Assembly (NCBI RefSeq): GCF_027943255.1
Contig: NC_072892.1
Location: 23,335,792-23,399,791, forward strand
Source: Anastrepha obliqua
Lineage: Eukaryota; Arthropoda; Insecta; Diptera; Tephritidae
Length of the DNA: 64,000 nt
Direction of reading: 5' to 3'
Shown: positions 1 to 11,800 of the stretch, piece by piece
Layout: each line of letters begins with the position of its first letter
Numbering within the stretch: the stretch's first letter is position 1
Made by a program: the position numbers and the translations under genes
The notes under the pieces: model-generated
The model's input: only the letters and a program-made list of their open reading frames with translations
What the model was told of the DNA's origin: nothing
Databases searched by the model: none

Positions 1-2522
1 GAAAAATCAGCGAATGTTAGGCTGTCGTCGCCAATTTCTATTACTTTACCAAATGTGAGATTATCTCAAGGTGCAAATGGAGAGTCCAACACAAGTGAGC
101 ATAATGAAGAAAATGAGCAGGAACACCTAGTTGAGCCATATGCCGCAATTACATGGTCAAAAGTTCTCGACCCACAACAGGTGAAGCCAATTAAGATAAA
201 AGAAATACGAGCTGCTTCCGCTAAGTCTGAAAACATGGAGAAGTATGGTAAGAATACCAATATAGAGGATGAAAACTTAAGCATTTTTGAACTTCTTGAA
301 CGACAAGCAGCCCAGGGAACAATCGACATGAACTCTAGCTGTATGAGAAAATTTTTGGATCATAAAATAATTTGTGAAGAAGCTGAAGAAAACGAAATTG
401 AAATACCTATAGACAAACGATATGCAGATAAAACTTTGCGGCCTGCAGTCGAAGAGGTTTTAAAGGGTGATTCAGATAACGATGAGCATAATAGTTCTGA
501 TGAAGTTGAAGAACGAAGTGTGCGGTGTCAAGTGCCTATAAATTCTTCTTACATGAGCGATGAACCAAAAAATGATTCAACATTAAATGTTGATAAGGTG
601 GATCTACATGTGCACTTCTCCGAAGAGAATACAACTTGTGAATATGATAACGGTGATGTTATATCGGAAAGCTCACTAACATTGGATGAAGAAGTAGCTT
701 CAAATAAGAGTTCCGATTTATTCCATCAATTCAAAGAAGCACTCTTTAGGGCACTGCTTGACAAGAACGATGGTGAAGGCACCTGTATAGAACAGACGCA
801 TCCACCACCATCTGCCCTAACGCAGGAACTACAAGAGAAAAGTAATATAATTAAACTACGATTGGAAGAGCTCGAAAAGGAAATAGCCGCCTTCAGAAGT
901 AACAACATGGAATTAATACGTGCCAAACAGGAATATGAAATGGAACGAGCACATTTTAGCCAAGAGCGCAAAGAAGCGCTAGATCGTTTGAAAGACGATA
1001 AGATTCAAATGGAAATGTATCTGCACGACGAACGTATTAAAATCGAGCAAGATAGGCGAAAGTTTGAACATCAAATGCGAGTGCAGAAACAAACATTGGT
1101 TAATAAAGAGCGAAAAGAAATAGTACGGCTCAAGGAAGAAATCGAAACGTTGCAAGTGCAGTTAAAGCAAAAGGATCAATTGCATGCATCTGCGCAGGCG
1201 CGATTGCGTGTGCAAATTCGAAACTTGGAACGTGATCAAAAGCAACTATATGAAGACATCGAACGATTAACCAAGGAAAACAAGCGTTTAGAAAATGAAA
1301 AACATAAACTTGAACGGGAAGGCAACAACAAAATGCTCATGGAAATAAATAAAAACATTGCCAAATTGGCACCGAAGTTGGTAGGTATTATTTTTCCTAA
1401 CATCGAAAAATTTAATTAATTAATTTAAAAATAATATCGTCTTATAAAAAAAAAGTTTACAAACGTGCTAACACATTTCTATTTTAGGCCACTGTCAACG
1501 CATGCAATATAGAATATCCCCATTTGAATAAAAGCACTTATAGCAAAAACTTAAAATCGACACACTCGCCGCCGATAATTCAAAAATCAAATGGTAAAGC
1601 TCAACGTGTGCTGAAAGGCCCACCGAATACTCGGAACACGAGCAGAACGGATTTGACGATCGATGTAGAAAATCCTTGTACTTTACAAACGACAGGAATG
1701 CCCAAACATCATAATGAGACTGATGTTGATCTTGCCGATGACGATGATGACGAAAACATAATTTCCGAACTGCAATTGACACAGGACAGTAGAAGTGGTA
1801 AAACTTTGCAAAATTTAAACATTTCTGAAGGAACGGTCGTTTTGAAGCACGATAGAGGTAAGAATGAGAATGAGAAAACGAATAAATTGGAATCTGCAAC
1901 TGTCAACTTTGGGGTAAAAGCAATTGGAAATAGCCAATGTGGTACCGAAACAGGTGAACATTTTCGACGAGAAATTATCAATTCAGATGGTAGCCGAGAT
2001 ATTTGGTATCCGAATGGCAATTTGAAAAAAATCTCATCCGATGGATTGCATATACGGATGCTATACTTCAACAAAGACATAAAAGAGACTAATGTCGATG
2101 AGGGTACAGTTAAATATTACTTCGCTGAAACAAATACCTGGCATACAACATATCTGGATGGATTAGAAATCTTAGAATTTCCCAATGGTCAAACAGAACA
2201 TCGGTATAAGAATGGAGTAGTAGAAATTCATCTTCCTGACCATTCTGTGAAAATAATAAATCCATCGGAAAAAGATAAACTAGAGGAGTGGCGTTTTGCT
2301 GATGGGACAAATCTTATACAAATGCGAAACGGTGATAGGGTTTTGATACTACCAAACGGTCAAAAGGAAATACATACTAAACTTAATAAACGTCGTGAAT
2401 ATCCCGATGGCACTGTGAAGCTTGTTTACCCAGACGGAAGTCAGGAGACGCGATACTCCAATGGACGCGTGCGATTGAAAGATAAAGACGGCAATCTTGT
2501 AATGGATACGGAAAGAATATAA
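1..2522 (+). CDS. Sas-4: Sas-4 (CPAP/CENPJ) centriole assembly protein, 3' part
   Basis: Two exons: 1-1380 (open to the window edge, so the N-terminus is missing) and 1488-2522. The intron 1381-1487 has a GTAGGT donor and a TTTTAG acceptor, phase 0. The visible 804 residues begin with an acidic, low-complexity stretch. A long Lys/Glu/Arg-rich coiled coil follows at about residues 275-458. From about residue 625 comes the C-terminal G-box (TCP10_C) domain, recognisable by repeated D-G-x-x-x-x-x-Y/F-P-N/D-G units such as WYPNG, EFPNG, LPNG and VYPDG. This domain is diagnostic of the CPAP/Sas-4/STIL-binding family. In Drosophila, Sas-4 acts at centrioles, where it tethers pericentriolar proteins and controls centriole duplication and length. 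The gene is tail-to-tail with GPN3, with 167 bp between the two stop codons. The family call is firm. Confidence 0.93.
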
Positions 2523-2643
2523 ATATGAGGTAGTTATTTCAGCAACACCCTTTGTTAATTGTAAATTAAAATTGTAAAACAAAATATAAAAATTATTTAG
2601 GAGTATTTTTATAAAAGAAATATTGAACATGTTTAATTTGAAA

Positions 2644-2649
2644 TTTATT
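2644..2649 (-). promoter_or_regulatory. Polyadenylation signal of GPN3
   Basis: AATAAA on the minus strand, about 40 bp after the GPN3 stop codon. It lies in the 167-bp gap between the convergent Sas-4 and GPN3 genes, where the two 3' UTRs probably overlap or abut. Confidence 0.55.
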
Positions 2650-2689
2650 GGTAGATATACTTATAAAAAATGTTTTATATTCACGGGCT

Positions 2690-2858
2690 TTAAACTATTT
2701 TCGATTCGGCAATGGGATCGTTTTCCTCTTCTGGTGGGTCGAAGTCGCGTATTTTCACATCGGCATCTTCTCCATATTGTATAACGTTGTCTATTTGAAG
2801 GAGTAAATCCTGTATGCTTTCCTCATCGTCAATGTTCAACGGAACGAATCGAACAAGA
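2690..2858 (-). other. Gpn3: Terminal coding exon of GPN3
   Basis: A short isolated minus-strand exon with acceptor TTTCAG at 2859-2864. It encodes 56 residues, including the IQYGED block and an acidic tail, and ends at a TAA read from 2692 to 2690. An in-frame stop lies just upstream, so it cannot be translated alone. The entry phase equals the exit phase of the exon at 13868. Gene finders are likely to miss it or assign it to Sas-4. Confidence 0.88.
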
Positions 2859-5800
2859 CTGAAATTAATTTAAATAAAAGAATCCGATAAATAATTTGCA
2901 TATGGTACGGTCATAGAATAACCAAAGCTGTAATAATATATTAGTTTTGGGAAAAAGAAATATATTTTCTTGCTAGATGGCTGTAGTGATCGATATCTCG
3001 TAAAGTATCGATCAAACAATTTAAAGTTTATGCTCGCTGTCAAGGTGACATTTCACGCTAAAAAATTATTTTGCTGTTTTTTGTTTGTTCCATTCTCTTG
3101 TGAGAAAATTCAGTACATTTTGCAAATTAATGGTGCTTATGATACTGTAACAGCTAATTGTTGATGTTAAATAAAATGTCGATAAAACCACAGAAATAAT
3201 CGAAGTTGCCCGGCATGTTTTAGTTGTGGCATCGCTCAGGAGCTAAAGATCGATCATAAAACAGTTTTAAACCCATATGCGCACACATTTTACGCTTCCT
3301 TTTTCCTTTGATGTGCTGAGTAATCATTGCTAATGTTTCAAGTGAAGTCTACACTGAGATTTGTGTACTGCTCACTGCAAACAAATGGGAATTGTATATA
3401 ATATTGTTGGCAAAATAACACGTTAGTGTGGCAGCACTAACATTGCAGCCAACTTAAAAACTGAGGATTAGTGAGGCCATTTTTAAGTGCGAAAAATTTT
3501 GGTGTTTTTCATACGGGCTTCTAAAAAATGTAATACACTAAAAAGCCGAAATCACTCTGTTCTACTAAAAAATTGTGGGATTTCGTGAGTGTTTAAAACA
3601 GAGGATAACAATATAAACAAACTGTGATTCTAGAGGAAACTAAACATCTTGAAATCTAATTATTGCGAATATGTCACAAATGGACACATCACAGGTGCAA
3701 ATGGTGCGCTCCGCGAAAGGCATCGACATGTTATGTGTCGACAATTTTCTATATCATTTTGTTGATCGCGGCAATAAAAGATGCCGGTGGGTATGCAATA
3801 GGTTGAAAAGTAAATACCAGCCGTGTAGATCACGAATAGCCACTGTTATTATTGATGGCGACGAGTCTCAGCACAAGGTAGTACGAGTAACAAGTGAACA
3901 CACGCACGAACGTTGTTCAGAAAAAGAAATATCCAAGGTAGTTGAACGAAAGCTTAAAGCAGACATTGCTGGCAAACCGTGCACGCTGAAAAACAAGCAT
4001 CTTAAATACAAACAAGATTTGTCACTGGAAGAACAGGAAGAAGAACCTATTTCGAGTATACAAAATGATGAGGGCATGGAATCCGATGAGTGGCCGGCAG
4101 ATGATGAAAATGACATGTATCCTAAGCAAACTAAAGCAAAAAAGCTAACTTTCGAAGATACTAATGTTTATGAAGGAGCTAATGATGATAGCGCCCTTCA
4201 AGGAGGAGGATACTTTTTCAACTTTGAAGTACGTATTTACAAGTATTTACATATATTTTTTTACTCCTAAGCACAAATAAAAATAAGTCTTCATTCAAGA
4301 CAAAGCGATTTTATACAAAATTTCTGTACTATTTTCTGAAGTAAAACATACGAATACACTCACTTTGGCCATTAGCCACCGTTCAGCTAATGGAACAAAC
4401 TACCGCGTATAAATTCGCTTTGATTAAAGACTTGAGTTTTATAGAACACAAAAATGCTTTATCTAAAACAAAAATATTGCCTTAGACATAGATATCCCAA
4501 CTTTCTCCGCGCTATAGCGCTACATTCAAGGGCAAGGTGCCTTAGAGTTTCCTGGGATTGGTCGCAGAAACGAGAAGAATCAGTGGACTATATCCCGATC
4601 ATGTGCAAATGACTACGCAGTCTGCAGAGCCTGTGAAAATGCCCGTGAGCATTTTTTTTACGTGATAACGTCTTATAATTTGATTTAGCCGGCTGCTCGC
4701 ACGAAAAAATGCGTCGTTATCTTTCTCAATCGTCGTTACCTTGCTTGAACTGCAAGCGAAAGCGCGGAACGAACGACAAAGAGCACAATCGGCCCCCGCA
4801 TTCGGCAACGTTCGACATCTGGCTCTCTCCTACTTGATCGAGCATATATATGTAATACATATTATGTATTCACATATTTTTATTTGCATATGCCTTCTTC
4901 CTGTAATGAACCATTTCTCTTGAGAATAGGACGATGATAGGAAAAGAAGGAAATGAAATGAGGTGTTTTGAGTGTAATGTGTCTTGAAAAAGGCAATTCG
5001 ATGATGTTGCCTCTTAGTGTTGTTGACTTATTAACGTCTGACGCACAATCGAAAGTGAGCATATCTTTTATGAATTTGATAAATGTTTCTTCATTTTTCA
5101 CGTTTGTGTAGGTATAACTTGAAATATTCCACTGCGATTCCATTTACCTCCTTCTCTATATTCATACAAAATATCTATCAAACAAATAAAATTAAAATTT
5201 TGTTTTGAAAATTGCAACCATTACATCAGTATTTTCTTATGACGTTGTCACGTTAAACTTTCGTCAGTAAACCGACTTTACAGACAACTTCTTTTTATCC
5301 TTGGGGAGGGTTATGAGTCTTTTAAACCTCTTTTGGTTAAACCTCCATTGTTTGGTACCAGCAACCCCCCCCCTTACTCCTAGCTCTTCTCTTCTAAGCA
5401 TCTTCTTGATGGTGCGTTGTCCCATAGCAGGGAAGAACTCGGATCTTATTGATGGGGAGACCGTAGCCTCTCCCGCTACTTCGTTCCCAGTTATACCCCT
5501 GTCTCCTGGGACTCATATTAGGCTGGAGCGATTGTGCATTCCTAGTAGATTCAGTTTCTCAATACATTCAAGTACCAGTGAGGACTTAATCTTACAGGAT
5601 GAAAGAGCCGTGCCTGTCGCTCAGAATGGTTATTCGCTCATTCCGGAAATGTCTGTCTAATGATAACCTGCATATTGTGTTGCCTATGGGCTCCTTTACA
5701 CACTAAGGAATATGTAAGTTATGTTAGTGATAATAACTGTGTAATACCTGGTTATATTTGGTTAAAAGCAAAGAAAATCTTTTCCACCAATCAGGAAACC

Positions 5801-8800
5801 ACAATTGCATATGTAATAGCTAAATGCTATACTGAATAATCTTCCAATAAATGCTTTTGTAAATGTGGCGATAGAAATTTTGTAATTTGTTCTTAAATAT
5901 TTATATAATGGGATTTTACATTCTTTATAGGGTGTTTTGCCGAGCTCCTCCTCTGATTTGTGGTGTGCATTTTGATGTTTTTCCACAAATGGAGGGGTCT
6001 ACAGTTTTACGCCGACTCCGAACGGCAAATGATTTTTTATGAGGAGCTTTTTCATGGCAGAAATACACTCGGAGGTTTGTCGTTGCCTGCCAAGGGTCGA
6101 CAGATATTAGAAAAGCTTACTATCATTTGGTGTTGCTTGCACGGAGATTCCAAACTGTACTTCTGAATGGTAATCACGCACCAACCCATCCGGCTACGGT
6201 GGCCTGTTGTTTTATATGTATATATTGAAATATGTAATCCTAGACAACTATATAAAGTTCCCATAATTTCTTGATGTAAATAGAAAATCCTTCAGCCAAA
6301 CTATTTTAGTCTTATAATAATTGTTTTCTATTATTTTACCTGTAGAAAGAAAAGTTATATATGCTGAAAACTGCACTTGGACGCCAAATGATATGCGTGG
6401 AAGGGTTTCTTTACCGTTTAGAATCAAAGTCTATCACGTCGAGCACTCATCGTTGGGAGTGTATTAAACAAGATCCTCAATGTAAGGCTCGTATTCTTAC
6501 CGAGTATCTATCGAATGGCACTCATCGTTTAAAGGATCGTCAATTGGTAGATCACAATCACGACGGTTATACTCCATGGAAACTAACCAAGCTACTCCTC
6601 AAGAACAATATAACCGTACAAACAGAAAATGGCGAGGAAGATAAAGATTTCCAATCAATTGAACCACTGGAAGTACCACAAAACGAAGCTTGTACTACAC
6701 TTTCAAATAAACCCCCGAAAAAGCGTATAATAGAAAGTTTTAACGCTAAAACTCAAAATTCACCAAACGAAATCGGTAGCTGTACCCAAGCTAAACCCAG
6801 ACGACTTCGAACAAAGGCAAAGCCCGTGACCTACACCTATTCAGCTGATCCTCTCGCTGCACTTTCTACCAGCACAAAAATTGACTCGGATAAAGCGAAA
6901 TTCACTTTTTTACCATCAGCAAAGGGAAATAAAGTGCTCTGCCTGGACAATTACATTTATCATTTGGATACGCGAAGTCCTCGCAATGGACGTGCGTATT
7001 GGACATGTCTTTTGCGCCGCGACAAGTTTTATAAGTGCAATGCACGTGTTACGACCGAAATGACCAACAAGGGTCCAATTATTGTTCGAGTTTCTGGAAC
7101 GCATATACACTCCGATCATTCGCAAGACATTAAGCGGCGCTTATGCAGAAGCTTTGTGGTGTTGAATGCTAAGAAAGCGGGCATTAAAAAAGAAAATATA
7201 CTTAACGAATCTGGCAATGAGTTAAATGAAAAATTTAAAGAGATAGTGGAAAAGTCCAAGGAAACCATTGAACGTAGTATTGGACGATTATGTAAGGAAG
7301 AAAAAGACAAGGATGAACAAGCGACTCTGAAGAGGTAAATATGTAAATATAAATGTTATTAATATGCATAGCACAATATGATTTTATTTCAAATCGCGGT
7401 TATGACTATATTTTTTTATATATTTTGTTTTCATTCAACAAATGCTTTGCACTAGCTCGAAATGCCTCGCTTTAGATGAGAGTACTGTTTCCAGCTTCTC
7501 CAGTGTTTTAGACTCCGATGATGATCACCTAGATAGTACAGCTACCCTACCTACAAAATTAGAAGAGATGCGGCAAGGCACCAAATTGCATTGTGCATAC
7601 GACAACTCCGAAATAGTGTCAACAATTACATGTGAAAATACACAGAAGCAAGAAGTAATCTTCAATTCCACATACGAAGATTTGGTAGAGGAAATGGCGG
7701 CGGGAGATGAAATGGAAGTAGAATATTTGGATATAAATACATATACCAATAATGATGATCACTTGGATATAAGTGCATGCGCAAATAATGACTATTTTGG
7801 TTTACCGGGGGACCGCCAAAAAGCTCTATTTGAAACAAGCTTAACTCTTGACACGGAAATGAATCTGAACAATGTGTCAACTTTGCGTTCAGCCAAAGGC
7901 GGTGAATTATTATGTGTTGACGGTTACATTTATCATTTGAAAAGTACGCAAAATAATCGCACTTATTGGTCGTGTATAAAATGCAAAGATCCCGAGCTCA
8001 ACTGTAAGAGTCGTGTATCCACAATCACCGTGAATAATGAGATACGCGTTTTTCGAACCACCAACCATCATACGCATGCCGTGATTGAATCTGACATTAA
8101 ACGTCGTTTATATAACGAAATACAAAATGACAAAAACGTCAAAATGACAGAGCAAGCATTTGAAGGGTCAATTGATGCTTTAAATGTAAAATATACAAAA
8201 ATCTTGGGCAAAGATTCTAGTACAAAAAAAGGATTGGATAATTTTGATACGGAAATTGAAGATGCAATAGGGTAAGTAAAATATCGCCTATATGCTTAAA
8301 TATATATCGCTTTGTAACCAGCACTAAACGTGACATCGCTCAGAAAAGAGATACAGAAATTTAGAAATTTTGTGTGTCCTTATTTGATTATTCGTATACC
8401 GCTTCAAAATCGATTCCTCTAAATTATTTATTGCTTTTATAATGAAATATTTGCTAAACAAATAACAGTTTGCTAAGTCTAACCTTAACCCTTTTGCATC
8501 ATTCGACGCGAATAATCTCCGAAAAAAACTCTCTCTTACCACCAAGAACGGAATAGTCCACAATAATTTATTTTTTATTACTAAAGTTTGAGGAAAATAA
8601 TGGAGTGAAAAGTCCCGGGCCTAACACATAAATGGCACTAGTTTTATTGCATTCACCTCTTTTTCAGTTCGTACTAGTCTTTAAAAGGCAACGGTTAAAA
8701 TTTCTTGATATTCTATTCAAGTTATTGTGAGTTATTGTGCTAAGAGTGACGCTACTTTTATTATTTTCAAAACAATGGATCAAAAAAAGCTTGAGTTTTA

Positions 8801-11800
8801 ATTTTACACTGCTTCTTGATGGGAAAAAATATCGTTCAAGCAAAATGCTTGAAAAGTGTTATGGGAACTCCGCTCCATCAGAAGCAACAATAAAATGATG
8901 ATTGGTTGACTTAAAACGTGGTCGTAGAGACACCGATGATGCACAACGCAGTGGACGTCCAAATGAAGCGGTAACACCAAAAATCGTCGAAAAATCCACA
9001 AAATCGTTTTGAATGATCAAAAAGTTAAGTTGCGTGATTTAGCTGACAAAAGATATACAAGAACACATGTTGATTCTAAGCAATGGCAAAACTACCTGAA
9101 TTGAACTTCGAATTGTTCTACATCCACCGTATTCGCGAGATTTGGATCCCGGTGACTACTGGCTGTTTGCAGACCTAAAAAAAATGCTCAGTGATAAGAA
9201 ATTTTGCCCGTATGAAGAGGTTATCGCTGAAACTGAGGCCTATTTTGAGGAGTGATATTGAAATGTTAGAGCGGCGCTGGAATGATTGCGTCGTTTTTCA
9301 TGGAATTTACGTTGATGAATTTGCCACTACTTTTGAATAAAAAAAAACGTGTTTTCTTTGTTAGGCACGGGACTTTTCGCCCATGTGTTAATTTTGGCAA
9401 TCCTGTAACATTATTTTTCATTAGAACAAACAGTAAAAGTTTTGCCGGCGCAAGATTATATGAACGCAAGGTATTTTGAGTGCATCGCGTATTTCGAGCG
9501 GTAATTCTTGTAAATTTGTAAATGATCGCATTTACGGTTCAGACTCAACCACCTTACTATAACCACCCAAGTCCAACTTATATCAGTTACTGAAACGAAT
9601 TGAAATTTAAGAAGTGGTAAACTGCAGTGGCGGCCGCAGTAGCTGAATAGGTTGGTGCGTGATTACCATTTGGAGTACGTAGGTTACAATGTCCGTGAAA
9701 ACCCAAAATGAAGAAAAAGTTTTTTCTAATAGCGGTCACCTCTAAGCTGGCAATGGGAAACCTCCGAGTGTATTTCTGCCATGAAAAAGCTTCTCATAAA
9801 AAAATATCTGCCGTTCAGGATCGTCTTAAAACTGTAGGTCGCTCCATTTGTGCAACGACATCAAGACGCACGCTACAAACAGGAGGAAGAGCTCGGCCAA
9901 ACACCTAACAAAAATGCCCGCGCCAATTTAAAAAAAAATTTTAAAATGCAATAGATTTCCACCGAAAGCAAATCTACCAAAATATTACAACTAGAAAGTT
10001 ATAAACCAATTATTTTCAAATACACATCTCTATTGCAATTTCTCTATTCCTAGCCATTTAGGGTGGGTCTTTTCAAATTTGAGAAAGTTTATATTTCGTA
10101 CATGCAATGTAATTACCGACTCTATCCTAACGCCCACATTCTTCAACATTTTGACGACTATCACACACCTTGATCAAATTTCTTAATGACCAGTCAAATT
10201 AGGTGTTGACGCAATTAGTGAAATGAATTGCAATTTTACACATTTCTAGATATTAAAGTAACCTGCAAATTTGTTTGTTGTATGTACTTCTGTATGTTGT
10301 GCTTAGCCAGAATTATTTATATGTACATGTGTATTATGTGCATTGCTTGAATTTTAAATTCAAGTGTTACTGCCGTAGCCGAGTGTGCTTGTGATCAGCA
10401 CATTGGTTCTTAGCTTGAAAGACGTGGTTTCGAATCCTACTTAAGGCATGAAACATCAAGACATTGGAAAAGCTGGGAGGGAATAGCAATTGCATTTGTG
10501 GCACAATATCAAGACGCACGCTACAAATAGGAGGAGGAGCTTAACCAAACACCTAACAGAAGTATACGCGCCAATTATTTATCTATTGAATATCAAAACA
10601 CTGAATATAAAATATTTCCCCCTCAAAGGCCCCTCATAAAAAGCATTTATCTCTTTGGCACAGGGCACATGCATACCACAAATGGGAGCAGAAGTCGGGT
10701 CTAAACCTGTCAAGCTTGCATGCCTTACACTTGCATTATTCATGTAAAACAAATTGGTAAAAGCTTACTAAAGCTTTATTTAAAAAAACTAGAAATAGGC
10801 AAAGCGGCAACTAGCATCATTTCGTTTCACAGCGGCGTTGTTAGTTGGCTGTTGTCATTGCTCAAAACAAGTTTTATATTGCTGGTGCGTTGGAATTACT
10901 TGTACTTTTAAGTTTGTGCCTGTAAGGTATGTGAAATGATTTTCACTTTCTAATAAAGTCGAAATGATAATAGCTGATGGTAGATTTGTATTATAGACTC
11001 TAAAAGGTTCTCCCCTGCACCGGAAACCTAGATATGATTCCAACAACTGCGAGCTGAAACTTGTTTTTTTGTAACAGAATTGCATGCCACCTGTGCAGGC
11101 GGCAAAAAACTAGTGTAACATGTTTCAAAATAGCTAAGGCATACACACAAATCATTTAATGTGGAAGTGATTTTTTTACTGTAAATTTACTAAATTATTG
11201 CAAGACATATCTACAAAATTAACGACTAAGCTGCGTATTGCGCGTTTTTGCTAGAAGCGAGATATAATCTTCTAATATTTTTTTACTTTTTCACCTTTAG
11301 TATGACAATGAAATTGTATGCTGTATCCGATGGCCCACCATCGCTAGCCGTGCGCATGGTGCTCCATGCTCTCAATATACCCTACGAACTGGTTAGCATT
11401 GACTTTATCGCAGGTCAACATATGACAGATGAGTATGCCAAGGTAATTTAATTTTCAACGTGTAAATTATTAAATTATTATATGAGACCTATTTTTTCTG
11501 ACTTTACAGATGAATCCCCAAAAGGAGATTCCGGTTCTTGATGATGATGGCTTTTATTTACCTGAAAGCGTCGCCATAATGCAGTATCTTTGCGATAAAT
11601 ATTCACCAACCAGCAAACTATATCCGCGCGAAGCAACTCAACGTGCCATTGTAAATCATAGGATGTGCTTCAATATGGGATTCTATTATTCTGCAATTTC
11701 AGCACATAGCATGGCACCCATATTCTTTGATTATCAGCGTACCGATATGAGTTTGAAAAAAGTCAATAATGCGTTGAATGTCTTTGAAACGTATTTACAA

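Noticed and set aside
2970..3164. 64-codon open frame upstream of gfzf
   Set aside because: No family resemblance or splice context; it lies in the probable promoter/5' flank.
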